From the NCBI RefSeq assembly GCF_900142215.1, contig NZ_FRAC01000024.1, positions 38,583 through 102,582 on the forward strand: a stretch of DNA of 64,000 nt. Reading direction: 5' to 3'. This stretch comes from Anaerocolumna jejuensis DSM 15929. Lineage in GTDB: Bacteria; Bacillota; Clostridia; Lachnospirales; Lachnospiraceae. Below the pieces are notes generated by a model. It did not search any database and had not been told where the DNA came from. It saw only the letters and a list, made by a program, of their open reading frames with translations. Positions 52,926-61,983 of the stretch are shown here, piece by piece; the stretch's first letter is position 1; each line of letters starts with the position of its first letter. Made by a program: the position numbers and the translations under genes.

Positions 52926-52957
52926 AGCTTCCCATTGTGTTTATTTGAATTATTGTC
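52926..52957. repeat. Recurring intergenic motif
   Basis: AGCTTCCCATTGTGTTTATT then TGAATTATTGTC; a more divergent copy of the motif at 49703-49737. Confidence 0.5.
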
Positions 52958-52995
52958 TATGGAACTCAATATAATAAGGAAAAGGAATTGTGATT

Positions 52996-54195
52996 ATGGA
53001 AACAATACAACAGATCATTAAAAAGTTTGAAGCAACTAAGGATAAACAGGTATATAGTGAAATAATTGAACGTATTAAAACGGAAGAATTATTGTGGGTT
53101 TCCTATATTCCGTTTACAAATAATTACTATCTTGACTTTGAAAATGGTAAGCCAGCATGCTACCTATTTACTGAGAAAAAATACTACGATGAATATCAGG
53201 ATTATATGATGCAGCAACAAATAATTGTTAAGCCTGTCGAAAACAATGAAGAACAAAGAATGTTAATGTTTGGTGATTTGTATCGAAGTGGTTTTGAAAT
53301 GATTGTGATTGACAACGGTCAGACTCATTTGGTTATAAGCTTGTTTGATATTATTGATAAACCTGATTTTTCAGATGTTCCTGAAATAAACAGGCCAATA
53401 ATGAATCCGGCATTAGTCTGCGCCGCTAACCATTTCTTTCAGGGGCTGAATACAAAAAGAGTTACACGTGATATGGAAGCAAATATGTTCAAGGAAATAT
53501 ATCATGTGAAATATCTTATGCCTTTAGATGCAAGTAAAATGAATATGGAAAAAACAAATGCAGATAACGGAGAATGTATTATAAAGGAAAATAGCATGAT
53601 GCAATTCCCATTAATAACGAATTCAGAAGATAAAAGCTTCTATCCTTTTTTTACTGACTGGAATGAATTCAGAAGATTTGACAAAGAGCAAAAGTTTAGT
53701 GGTAATATTGTGACCTTTGATGACATCAAATATTTTGTTGATAAGTCTGATGGCATATCTATTAATCCCTATGGAGTAAATATTACTTTGACGAAAGATA
53801 TGTGTAATGTTATTGAAAGTGTAGCAAAAGGCTCACCCCAAAATACAGTGATAAAAGAACAGGCAGCAGAGAAGGATACAAAGGTTATGCTTGGAGAGCC
53901 GGCAGAGTATCCTCAAAAGATGGTTGATGAAATCTGTAAATATCTTAAAACCAACAAGAATGTTAATGCCGCATACCTGAGATTAATGGTTAAAGATAAT
54001 GAGCAAAGTTATCTTATTGTTGTTGATTTTTCTGGTGATAAAAATGAAGTTTTCAGTGGCATAGCCAATGCTGGAGTTCCTTTTTCGAATGGCAAATATC
54101 TTGATTTTGTTCCCTTATCAAGCAGTTTTGGAAAAGGAGCTGTCGAGAACGTAGAACCATTTTATAAGAAAAAGAAGTTTGGGATTTTTGGATAA
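52996..54195 (+). CDS. SseB-domain protein
   Basis: 399 residues with two diverged SseB N-terminal-type domains (residues ~30-130 with DLYRSGFEMIVIDNG, and ~140-260 with FPLITNSEDKSFYPFFTDWNEFRRF in parts) and a C-terminal SseB-type domain (VNAAYLRLMVKDNEQSYLIVVDFSGD in parts). Named after E. coli SseB (enhanced serine sensitivity); biochemical role unknown. ATG chosen after AAGGAAAAGGAATTG; an in-frame GTG lies two codons earlier. Confidence 0.8.
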   Translation: METIQQIIKKFEATKDKQVYSEIIERIKTEELLWVSYIPFTNNYYLDFENGKPACYLFTEKKYYDEYQDYMMQQQIIVKPVENNEEQRMLMFGDLYRSGFEMIVIDNGQTHLVISLFDIIDKPDFSDVPEINRPIMNPALVCAANHFFQGLNTKRVTRDMEANMFKEIYHVKYLMPLDASKMNMEKTNADNGECIIKENSMMQFPLITNSEDKSFYPFFTDWNEFRRFDKEQKFSGNIVTFDDIKYFVDKSDGISINPYGVNITLTKDMCNVIESVAKGSPQNTVIKEQAAEKDTKVMLGEPAEYPQKMVDEICKYLKTNKNVNAAYLRLMVKDNEQSYLIVVDFSGDKNEVFSGIANAGVPFSNGKYLDFVPLSSSFGKGAVENVEPFYKKKKFGIFG

Positions 54196-54224
54196 GGATT
54201 TAATGGATTAGGAGGTAAATTAGT

Positions 54225-54692
54225 ATGGAGGATTGGAAAAAGGATCGAATCGGTTCGGCTTTAAAAGGAGAGAATCCGACAGTTATAGCTAAAATGAAAA
54301 GTGGATTTGCAGTTATAGCTGATCCACAGTTTCTTCCTGGATATTGTATTTTGTTAGCTTATCCAAAAGTATTCAGTTTAAACGATTTAAACATTGAACA
54401 AAGAAAAGCATTTTTATTAGATATGAGTTTAATAGGAGATGCTATTACTGACGTATGCAAACCTATAAGGATTAATTATGATATATTGGGAAATAGCGAC
54501 CAATTTCTACATGCACATGTTTACCCCCGTTATGAATGGGAAGAAGAGAGAAGAAAGCATCCGATGTGGTTATATCCAGAAAAATATTGGAGTGATGACA
54601 AATACCAGTTTAATGAAGATAAATACGGAGAACTAAAAAGTCAATTAAGTTTGAAACTTCAAAAGTTAATTGAATTGAGTTATAAGGCTTAA
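54225..54692 (+). CDS. HIT-like family protein
   Basis: 155 residues with HIT-fold order: GFAVIADPQFLPGYCILLAY, then LGNSDQFLHAHVYPRYEWE. The canonical HxHxH triad reads HAHVY, so the third His is Tyr, as in some diverged members (diadenosine polyphosphate hydrolase-like). Catalysis may be altered. Ribosome site TTAGGAGGTAAATTAGT. Confidence 0.8.
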   Translation: MEDWKKDRIGSALKGENPTVIAKMKSGFAVIADPQFLPGYCILLAYPKVFSLNDLNIEQRKAFLLDMSLIGDAITDVCKPIRINYDILGNSDQFLHAHVYPRYEWEEERRKHPMWLYPEKYWSDDKYQFNEDKYGELKSQLSLKLQKLIELSYKA

Positions 54693-54762
54693 TACATAAA
54701 CTATCAGTTTCTTGATGATCAATATCTTTGGCTGGAAAAATGGTTAGAAGAGGTGAAATTAG

Positions 54763-55236
54763 ATGATAAGCATTACTGAAATTGGACATGCAGACATTAA
54801 CACTTTTTGGGAACTGCATTGGGCGTATCTAAACAGAGATATTTTTGATGAACATGATACGGATGAACTCAGGGAACATTTTCGCAGTAACGATTACAGA
54901 GGGACTATTGAGAAGTATATGGATAGGTTTCCGGATAAAGCTCATCTTCTATATTTTATTCGGGAAGGCATACGTATTGGCTGTGCACAATATATCATAT
55001 ATAAAAGCGAAGATGGAAAATGTTTTATTTTGGACTTTTGGGTATTCCCAGAATACAGAGGAAAAGGTACAGGGCATGATTGCTTTAAAAAGTTATCACA
55101 GTATGCGCAGGCAGATGAAGCCTTGTACTTTGAATTGAACGTGGCAAATGAACGTGGACATAAGTTTTGGTCAGATATTGGATTTGTGGATAACGGTATG
55201 GATGAGTATGGAATGCCACTAATGAAAAAGGCATAA
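54763..55236 (+). CDS. GNAT N-acetyltransferase
   Basis: 157 residues; FWVFPEYRGKGTGHDCFKKLSQYA with the acetyl-CoA loop (YRGKGTG) and ELNVANERGHKFWSDIGFVDNG. Substrate unknown. Ribosome site AAGAGGTGAAATTAG. Confidence 0.9.
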   Translation: MISITEIGHADINTFWELHWAYLNRDIFDEHDTDELREHFRSNDYRGTIEKYMDRFPDKAHLLYFIREGIRIGCAQYIIYKSEDGKCFILDFWVFPEYRGKGTGHDCFKKLSQYAQADEALYFELNVANERGHKFWSDIGFVDNGMDEYGMPLMKKA

Positions 55237-55294
55237 ATACTCCTTGAATTGAATTTGTGTATGAAAATTTTTCATGACGAAATGGAGGAAACAA

Positions 55295-56083
55295 ATGTAT
55301 CAGCATCATATAAAATCAATAGAAAATATGAAGGATTATTTTGCAGCGAAAGAAGAAGTGATTGCACTTATCTTTGGAGGCTCCGTAGCAAAAGGATGTG
55401 AAAGGGAAGATTCCGACTTAGATGCAATGGTTGTTATTTCTGACGATAAATATGCGGAAAGAAAAGCTCGTAATGCTACGGCGGAAACAATCGATGATCT
55501 GTGTACATATGACAGCGGTTATATCGACGTAAAATATATGACGAAGCAGTTTTTAAAGGATGCAGCCGAAAAAGGAAGTGAGCCTGCCAGAAATGCATTT
55601 GTGAAAGCACAGGTACTGTTTACAAAGGACTCGGAAATTCCAGATATTGTTGCTAAAATCCCTGTATTTCAAGAGAATGAAAAAGAAGAGAAAATGCTGT
55701 CTTTCTATTCTGATTTCTGGTTGAATTATTATTACTTTTTGAAAAGTTGTCCCGTAGATGGTTATATGCAGCTTCATTCCACTAATGAAGTAATCTACAG
55801 TATATATCGTATGGTATTACAGCAAAAGAATATATTATTTCCAAGCAACCGAAGACTTGAAGAATTTGTAAAAGCCATTTCGATGGATACAGAACATCTT
55901 GTAAATCTCGGAAGAACATTTGCAGCTTCCCAGAATTTGAAGGATGGGGATGAATTTGTAGATTGTTTTTTTAAGCTGATAGATTACAAATTTCCCGAAG
56001 ATATAGGCATTGTATTATCACAATATACAACAGATTTCGAACAATGGTGGAGAATCCCCAGACCGAATATAAATGAGTGGTAA
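55295..56083 (+). CDS. Nucleotidyltransferase-fold protein
   Basis: 262 residues. The pol-beta-type motif GGSVAKGCEREDSDLDAMVV (residues ~29-48) has the GS and DxD residues needed for nucleotide transfer; a helical C-terminal domain follows, as in aminoglycoside adenylyltransferases and related enzymes. Substrate unknown, and resistance should not be assumed. Start at MYQHHIKSIEN after ATGGAGGAAACAA. Confidence 0.85.
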   Translation: MYQHHIKSIENMKDYFAAKEEVIALIFGGSVAKGCEREDSDLDAMVVISDDKYAERKARNATAETIDDLCTYDSGYIDVKYMTKQFLKDAAEKGSEPARNAFVKAQVLFTKDSEIPDIVAKIPVFQENEKEEKMLSFYSDFWLNYYYFLKSCPVDGYMQLHSTNEVIYSIYRMVLQQKNILFPSNRRLEEFVKAISMDTEHLVNLGRTFAASQNLKDGDEFVDCFFKLIDYKFPEDIGIVLSQYTTDFEQWWRIPRPNINEW

Positions 56084-56139
56084 AATAAGATTTTACTTCG
56101 TCTATGTAATATCTTGTGATGTGGAAGGATGACGCCTTT

Positions 56140-57093
56140 ATGAAATGGACAGAAAAATTTCCAAAGAATGTAAAGCCTGCTTATGAGGAATTAATCGAGT
56201 TTTTACCAGAAAGAATCCGAGAACTTTTTTTTCTTTTCGACAACGAAATGGCGTCCAGCTATAAAGTGTATAATAACTGCCCGCGTTTTGATAAAACTTT
56301 CGGTTGGACATACGGTTATTGCCGAAATTACCGTGTTGAATTGCTATCTGTTACAATCGGCGACGATTCTTTCAATGCTTTAGGCGTAACTGTAAAAGAT
56401 GAGGAATCTTTCAATGTCCTGCTTGAAAAATGCAAAACAAAATATGAAGATGGATATGAAGAAAGATATGCCTTACTAACAGCTGCCAAAAAAGCAAATC
56501 AAATTGACAGGACAAAATCTCGTTTGGCTCGTGAGAAAAAGGAACTTACGGAGCTAACTGAAAATATTGATTCTTCAAAATTTAACAAATGTAAATGGGC
56601 TGAAAAAGTATCGCGAAATAAGTTGGTCAGACTATATCAAGACGAGGCGAAAGGCCTTCTTGATGAACATTTGCTTAATGAAATCGGTTATACGTTTTAT
56701 GCTCGGTGCAAGCAGGCAAGAGATACCCGCGAAGGTTTAGATAGAGGCGAAATAATCTGCCATTACTGCGGTGCGGTGCATAAAGCCGTCAGTTACACTG
56801 CGTTGATAGCCTGCCCATGCGGATATTATTACACCTATCGTGAATACCGGCGCAGTTGTAACGCGAATAATGTACCTGGAGGACGCGCTACAGAAATATT
56901 TAACGCTTTTACGGACAACTGGATATTATGTAAATCCGCAAGTGAAAAGATGTTGTTGATAGACGGGTTAGTTCATGAATGTCATGTTAGTGCGATGACG
57001 GGTGAAAAAGGCAGAAGTGTATGTATGAATTTAATGGAAGGAACTCTTTCTCAGATAAAGGATATGCTGGAAATGTTAGCAGGAAGTAAATGA
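56140..57093 (+). CDS. DUF3788-like domain plus zinc-ribbon domain
   Basis: 317 residues. The N-terminal ~105 residues (YKVYNNCPRFDKTFGWTYGY, then VTVKDEESFNVLLEKCK) resemble DUF3788. A Lys/Glu-rich linker follows, then a Cys-rich module: ICHYCGAVHKAV with CPCGYYYTYREYRRSC, a likely zinc ribbon, and ECHVSAMTGEKGRSVCMNLM at the end. Function unknown. Start chosen for GGAAGGATGACGCCTTT; an in-frame ATG lies 21 nt upstream with a poorer site. Confidence 0.65.
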   Translation: MKWTEKFPKNVKPAYEELIEFLPERIRELFFLFDNEMASSYKVYNNCPRFDKTFGWTYGYCRNYRVELLSVTIGDDSFNALGVTVKDEESFNVLLEKCKTKYEDGYEERYALLTAAKKANQIDRTKSRLAREKKELTELTENIDSSKFNKCKWAEKVSRNKLVRLYQDEAKGLLDEHLLNEIGYTFYARCKQARDTREGLDRGEIICHYCGAVHKAVSYTALIACPCGYYYTYREYRRSCNANNVPGGRATEIFNAFTDNWILCKSASEKMLLIDGLVHECHVSAMTGEKGRSVCMNLMEGTLSQIKDMLEMLAGSK

Positions 57094-57255
57094 AAACGAA
57101 ACTTCCATTTCAGAAAAATATATTCATGCTCTTAAAAAAGGCAGGAAGTTTATCTTAATACAAAATTGCTTCATTAAATAGGACTGTCTCTTAGTTGCTG
57201 TCAATTGCGGTTAATAAGGTATATGAACAACAATAGTAAGAGTTGAGAGGTAAAT

Positions 57256-57885
57256 ATGATTATAATAGGCTCGATTACTTGTTCCATTATAAATTGGCTG
57301 GTAATAGCAACTATGATAAATTGTATTCTTATGGGAGTGCCAATTCCCACCATTTCAAAAACGAATTATCCATTAACGCATATTATCACAAGCAAAAATT
57401 ATATCGATATTCAAAAAAACTTTGAATGTTCTGCATATTCAACTGCATATCTCATGCGACATTATGGAATTCAAGCTAATGGGGAAGACATTTACAAAAT
57501 AATGCCAAATAAAATGAATAATGGATATGTTTATCCAAAAGGTGTTGTAAGATTATTGAAACAACAAGGCTTTAAAGCCACCATCCGTATTGGAAATATA
57601 ACAGAGTTAAAAAGAGAGGTTAGTAAGGATACCCCTGTTATAGTATTTATTAAAGTATATAAAGATAAAAGTTATTTACATTATGTACCTGTTGTTGGAT
57701 TCGATGACGAATATTTTTATATTGCAGAATCTCTTAAAGAGCTGATTAATGTAAAGGATATGAGCTATAACCGCAGAGTATCAATCTCTGAATTTAAAAA
57801 GCTTTGGAATACAAGTGATTTTAAGATGCCACTTTATAAATATGCATATATCACAGTTAGTTCAAATAAGAAATTGGAAGTATAG
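57256..57885 (+). CDS. C39-like cysteine peptidase domain protein, membrane anchored
   Basis: 209 residues. An N-terminal hydrophobic segment (residues 1-28) suggests a signal anchor. The peptidase_C39-type domain has the catalytic Cys in NFECSAYSTAYLMRHYG, followed by YPKGVVRLLKQQGF, and the catalytic His in YLHYVPVVGFDDEYFYIAES. Stand-alone proteins of this type are usually secreted or surface peptidases. Ribosome site GAGAGGTAAAT. Confidence 0.8.
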   Translation: MIIIGSITCSIINWLVIATMINCILMGVPIPTISKTNYPLTHIITSKNYIDIQKNFECSAYSTAYLMRHYGIQANGEDIYKIMPNKMNNGYVYPKGVVRLLKQQGFKATIRIGNITELKREVSKDTPVIVFIKVYKDKSYLHYVPVVGFDDEYFYIAESLKELINVKDMSYNRRVSISEFKKLWNTSDFKMPLYKYAYITVSSNKKLEV

Positions 57886-57920
57886 TAAAGGTACATAAAG
57901 AGATTGGACGGAGACGTAAT

Positions 57921-58430
57921 TTGAAAACATTACAATTGGTATTTAAATATACACAAAGCGAATATGTAAAAGCGGAAAGGCAATATTTGATTTTAAATAA
58001 AACGATACGTAAATATGATCCCATTTTAGCCACGCTGTTTTTGCTGTTCTCAATAAGCTGCATTTTTCTTTCTTCTTTCAGCGTATTTAGCATTATAATA
58101 TTGGGAATCGTACTGATTGCTACGGCAATCGGCAGTTATTTATATTTTCTTATGCCTGTTTTTAAGTTTAAGTATACAGAAAAATATCACGAAGAATACA
58201 TAATGGTATTTTCAAAAGACAGCATTAAGTGGATAACTCCAAGTATTGAATCGGAATTAAAATGGGATATTTACTCTGAGCTATGGGAAAGCAACGATTT
58301 TTATTATTTAATTCAAGTCCCACGTATGTATACGCTAATCCCTAAAAGAGCGTTTGCAGCCCAAAAGGATAAGCAAACTTTTGAAGAAATCGCACTATCC
58401 AGCCTAAAGTCCATAAAACGCATAGAATGA
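57921..58430 (+). CDS. YcxB-like membrane protein
   Basis: 169 residues starting at TTG after GGACGGAGACGTAA. Two adjacent membrane helices (residues ~35-75, ATLFLLFSISCIFLSSF and IIILGIVLIATAIGSYLYF) precede a PH-like YcxB domain (ELKWDIYSELWESNDFYYLI, MYTLIPKRAF). Function unknown. Confidence 0.75.
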   Translation: MKTLQLVFKYTQSEYVKAERQYLILNKTIRKYDPILATLFLLFSISCIFLSSFSVFSIIILGIVLIATAIGSYLYFLMPVFKFKYTEKYHEEYIMVFSKDSIKWITPSIESELKWDIYSELWESNDFYYLIQVPRMYTLIPKRAFAAQKDKQTFEEIALSSLKSIKRIE

Positions 58431-58520
58431 GTAGTTATTGAATAATCTGGAATTTTACGCAAATAGAATTCTTAGATATGCAAAATGTAACGTAATTGAA
58501 ATTGGGAGAGGAATATTAGC

Positions 58521-58880
58521 ATGTATAATAAGTTTGAAAGATGGATTGGAAATATATTAAGTCAAGAATTACCATCGAATATAATGGCGATTAATTTTAA
58601 CCTCTACGAAGAAGAAAATGATGTTTGGTCTTTAGAATTGGTAGGTACAGCCAGCTTTGATACAGAGGATGATGATTGGGCATGTGATGAAACGTTTGAT
58701 ACACGGGAAACGCCCTTGAGATGGGAACAGAAAGCGGACTGGGAAGATATTCTTGTGAATATCAGCAGTATAATTAAGGAATATTTAGAAAAAGGTCAAT
58801 ATGCAGAAAAATTAAAAACTTACCAAGGTGTAGGTGTAGGTTTTGTCGATGGTGATATAAAACTTCTATATAAACGATAA
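58521..58880 (+). CDS. Small acidic protein, possibly an immunity protein
   Basis: 119 residues, strongly acidic (YEEENDVWSLELVGTASFDT, EDDDWACDETFDT). No signal peptide or membrane helix. Size, charge and the adjacent fragments suggest the polymorphic-toxin immunity class, but I recognise no family and see no toxin. Ribosome site GGGAGAGGAATATTAGC. Confidence 0.6.
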   Translation: MYNKFERWIGNILSQELPSNIMAINFNLYEEENDVWSLELVGTASFDTEDDDWACDETFDTRETPLRWEQKADWEDILVNISSIIKEYLEKGQYAEKLKTYQGVGVGFVDGDIKLLYKR

Positions 58881-58900
58881 TGGATTAAGTGTAATAGTGA

Positions 58901-59110
58901 TCTAAATACGAAAATGTTAACGTCAGGGTAAATGCTATTCTTGGATTTTCATATATTGCACGAATACATGGCAGGTTGGAAAAGCATATTGTGAATCCTA
59001 TTATATTAAAGGAGTTAAGAGAAAATAAAGAATATGAATGGAGAATAATTGATTCCATTAATGATATTAATTTATTTTTAAAATGGTACTTAGGAAAGAA
59101 GCTTAAATAA
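58901..59110 (+). pseudogene. 3' fragment of a HEAT-like protein
   Basis: An open stretch with no start codon reads NVNVRVNAILGFSYIARIHG and RLEKHIV, then EWRIIDSINDINLFLKWYLG. The AxxGFxxIARIHG...DxxxDINxFL pattern belongs to HEAT-like immunity-type proteins. The 5' part is missing, directly after the preceding gene. Confidence 0.45.
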
Positions 59111-59155
59111 AGGATGGAATCCGATTGCAATATTTAATAATAATGGAGTGAAGTT

Positions 59156-59437
59156 ATGAATTATCTGGAAGATTTTGAAAGACACATATCATTATATGAT
59201 GGAATGTTAATAGAAACAGGCGGCTCATTTGGAAAGGGAAAATTGGGTGGTGATAAATATGAAGGGGAATGTCTCGAAATAGCCAGAAAATACATATTAG
59301 CGGGAGGGGATAAAAGAGAATTGCTATTTGTAATAGATAACTATATTCTATTATATAAAGATGATAAAGAATGGAAATTTCTTGATTTGGAAATGTCTTT
59401 TCTGAACAGATTAAAGGAGAAAACAGAAAAATTATAA
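59156..59437 (+). CDS. Hypothetical small protein
   Basis: 93 residues, soluble, charged (MNYLEDFERHISLYDGMLIE, FVIDNYILLYKDDKEWKFLD). Family not recognised. AATGGAGTGAAGTT before the ATG is a good ribosome site. The surrounding genes are of the same accessory type. Confidence 0.6.
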   Translation: MNYLEDFERHISLYDGMLIETGGSFGKGKLGGDKYEGECLEIARKYILAGGDKRELLFVIDNYILLYKDDKEWKFLDLEMSFLNRLKEKTEKL

Positions 59438-59524
59438 ACACCAATTTGTTGAGCACAGGCAGAGTTAATCCGATTCTTAACTGCTGGTTTATTGGTTTTT
59501 CACTTTTCTGGAAGAGGTGAGTCA

Positions 59525-60073
59525 TTGTCTGAAGAATTTAATAATGAGAATTATAGAGATAATTTTTTAATGATCTTAGATGAAGTTAAAGATACCTATT
59601 ATATCCCCGAAGAAGCCGCATCCTTAATAAGATTTATCGAAGGATATAGCTCTGTGAATGACTTTTCAAGAATATGTTTTTCAGAGAGTGGCTGTAAAGG
59701 TGCAGAAATAAAAGATTGCAATCATGAATTCAGGGATAAAGTTTCAATATTTATATGTCTTAATAATAACATTAGAGTACCTCATATGCTATTAAAGGAC
59801 TTGATTCAGGAAATTGGAAAAGAATCTCGGAGTTCCTGGGGGGCACCGGAATATTTATTTTTATTATCAGAACAACTTCTGAAAGAAACTGGAGTAAAGT
59901 ATATCGAAACTTTTGGTGAAATGCTTTTTAGTAATATGGATACATATGGATCGTGCATTAGTATAGATTTTTCAAATATTGATGTCAGGGGAATCCTTAA
60001 GGATTTGAAAAGTAAAGAAATAAAAAGCAAATTAGTATTAGATTTAATTGAATACTTTGAGGCCAACTTGTGA
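59525..60073 (+). CDS. Hypothetical protein
   Basis: 182 residues from a TTG preceded by GGAAGAGGTGAG; an in-frame ATG 33 nt upstream lacks a ribosome site. Soluble, acidic; RICFSESGCKGAEIKDCNHE and SRSSWGAPEYLFLLSEQLL are its most distinctive parts. Family not recognised. The stop overlaps the next small ORF as GTGA. Confidence 0.6.
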   Translation: MSEEFNNENYRDNFLMILDEVKDTYYIPEEAASLIRFIEGYSSVNDFSRICFSESGCKGAEIKDCNHEFRDKVSIFICLNNNIRVPHMLLKDLIQEIGKESRSSWGAPEYLFLLSEQLLKETGVKYIETFGEMLFSNMDTYGSCISIDFSNIDVRGILKDLKSKEIKSKLVLDLIEYFEANL

Positions 60074-60219
60074 GAGGCATAATTTCAAAAATATTTGAAG
60101 AGGTTACCGGCATGGACAAGAATTCTGTTAATAGAACAAACAGCTCCTATTGGGATACAAAAGGAAATGATGGAGTTTACCCCAAGGTCAAAATTTATTT
60201 TAGCAGCTATACAGCATAA
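60070..60219 (+). CDS. Small ORF coupled to the preceding gene (49 aa)
   Basis: GTG start overlapping the upstream TGA by four bases; product VRGIISKIFEEVTGMDKNSV then NRTNSSYWDTKGNDGVYPKV, ending in TA. May be a real coupled gene, or the tail of a longer protein cut off by a frameshift. No family recognised. Confidence 0.3.
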   Translation: MRGIISKIFEEVTGMDKNSVNRTNSSYWDTKGNDGVYPKVKIYFSSYTA

Positions 60220-60235
60220 GTAAAGGAGAAGGACA

Positions 60236-60826
60236 ATGAAAATATCGGTTATTTTAGGACATCCATATGAGAAAAGCTTTAATAGCGCCATTTCTGAAAC
60301 GGTAGTCAGTACACTAAAAAGCAATGGGCATACCATTATGTTCCATGATTTGTGCCAGGAAAGATTTGATCCCATATTGTCGGATGAGGAACTTGTCAGC
60401 GGCATTTCCAAAGATGCCTTGGTTCTCCAGCATCAGCAGGAAATAAAAGAAGCAGACGGAATTATTGTTATTCACCCTGATTGGTGGGGGCAGCCACCCG
60501 CTATTTTAAAAGGATGGGTTGACCGTGTGATGAGAGAAAATATAGCTTATACATTCCCGGTGGGCGATAGCGGCGGCGGACTGCCGATAGGACTTTTAAA
60601 AGCAAAAGCAGGATTGGTATTCAACACATCCAATACGCAGGAAGAACGTGAAAATGAAGTCTTCGGAGATCCTTTGCAGCGAATCTGGAAAGATTGTATC
60701 TTTGCTTTTTGCGGGGTTACCGTATTTGACAGGAAAATGTTCCGGATAATAGCGGATAGCACAATGGATGAGAGACAAATGTGGCTGAATCAGGTCAGTG
60801 ACATGGTTAAGATATATTTTCCTTGA
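60236..60826 (+). CDS. NAD(P)H-dependent oxidoreductase, flavodoxin-like fold
   Basis: 196 residues. MKISVILGHPYEKSFNSAI binds the FMN/FAD phosphate; ADGIIVIHPDWWGQPPAILKGWVDRV is the signature of NQO1/KefF-like quinone reductases. Probably reduces quinones or similar electrophiles. Ribosome site AAAGGAGAAGGACA. Confidence 0.9.
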   Translation: MKISVILGHPYEKSFNSAISETVVSTLKSNGHTIMFHDLCQERFDPILSDEELVSGISKDALVLQHQQEIKEADGIIVIHPDWWGQPPAILKGWVDRVMRENIAYTFPVGDSGGGLPIGLLKAKAGLVFNTSNTQEERENEVFGDPLQRIWKDCIFAFCGVTVFDRKMFRIIADSTMDERQMWLNQVSDMVKIYFP

Positions 60827-61051
60827 TAGGGTAGATTACTATTAGTTCCATCAGGAGCTCAATATCTTATCTCTGCACATAAATATTCAAATAATTTAGA
60901 TAACACGAAATATAACACATCCCTATAGTTTATTAAGAAATCAGAAATATATAAATCTTAACTTATAATGTAAAGGCGACACAGGTTGGACAATAGCATT
61001 AGAGCATTGTAAAGTAATATAAGAAATATTATCTGCAGAAAGCGTGAAAAA

Positions 61052-61816
61052 ATGAATGACTGGTTTACTATTGAAAAAATAGATGATGATACATATGCAA
61101 TCAGTGAATATAAGCACTGGGAAGAAACTCATTGTTACCTACTCAATGGAACAAAAAATAGTTTGCTGATAGATACAGGACTTGGTGTTGGGAATATCAA
61201 AAAGGTGGTTGATAAGCTTACAGATTTACCAGTAAAAGTAATAACGACACATGTTCATTGGGATCATATAGGTGGTCATAAGTATTTCAATGATATAGGT
61301 GTTTTTGAAGCTGAAAAAGACTGGTTAAAAATAAAGTTTCCCATTCCATTAAGCAGCGTAAAAATGAATTTACTAAAAGAACCGTGTGAATTTCCAGAGT
61401 ATTTTGACATGGAAGAGTATCGCATTTTTCAAGGTGAAGCAGCTTTTTTACTACATGAAAACGATATTATAAATTTAGGAGATAGAAATGTCAGGGTGAT
61501 ACATACACCTGGGCACTCACCTGGCCATATATGTTTATATGAAGAAAGCAGAGGCTATTTATTTACGGGTGATTTAATATATGAAGGTACTTTAGATGCG
61601 TTTTACCCATCCACAAATCCTTATGAATTCATGAATTCTGTAAAGAAAATTAAAGAATTAGCAATAAAAAGGGCATTACCAGCACATCATAAGCTCAATA
61701 TAAGTACTGACTTAATCCTTGAAATAGATAAAGGATTTACTGAATTATATGAAGCAGGTAAACTTAATCAAGGTAATGGAATGTTTTTCTTCGAAAATTT
61801 TAATATCCACATATAA
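61052..61816 (+). CDS. MBL-fold metallohydrolase
   Basis: 254 residues. Metal-binding motif HVHWDHIGGH (HxHxDH), the second His in HTPGHSPGHI, the bridging Asp in YLFTGDLIYEG and the last His in ALPAHHKLN. Full dizinc site, glyoxalase-II-like hydrolase of unknown substrate. Weak ribosome site (AAGCGTGAAAAA). Confidence 0.9.
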   Translation: MNDWFTIEKIDDDTYAISEYKHWEETHCYLLNGTKNSLLIDTGLGVGNIKKVVDKLTDLPVKVITTHVHWDHIGGHKYFNDIGVFEAEKDWLKIKFPIPLSSVKMNLLKEPCEFPEYFDMEEYRIFQGEAAFLLHENDIINLGDRNVRVIHTPGHSPGHICLYEESRGYLFTGDLIYEGTLDAFYPSTNPYEFMNSVKKIKELAIKRALPAHHKLNISTDLILEIDKGFTELYEAGKLNQGNGMFFFENFNIHI

Positions 61817-61983
61817 AGGGAAGGCTGGTTGGAGCATTTTTAGTTCATAAAAATGTTTAAGGGTGACGCATAAGTATTAGAATGTTAAGCTTATTTATAA
61901 GCATCACTTTACTAATTTGATTAGATGATTCTTTCATCAATCAAAGAAGTGAAATATTTATTATACATAAAGGAGTAAAAACA

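Noticed and set aside
55295..56083. Aminoglycoside resistance gene
   Set aside because: Only the generic nucleotidyltransferase motif is seen; nothing in the sequence shows drug specificity.
41048..57130. Classical integron cassette array
   Set aside because: The recurring motif lacks the RYYYAAC and GTTRRRY core sites of attC, and no integrase gene is in the window. Kept only as a comparison.
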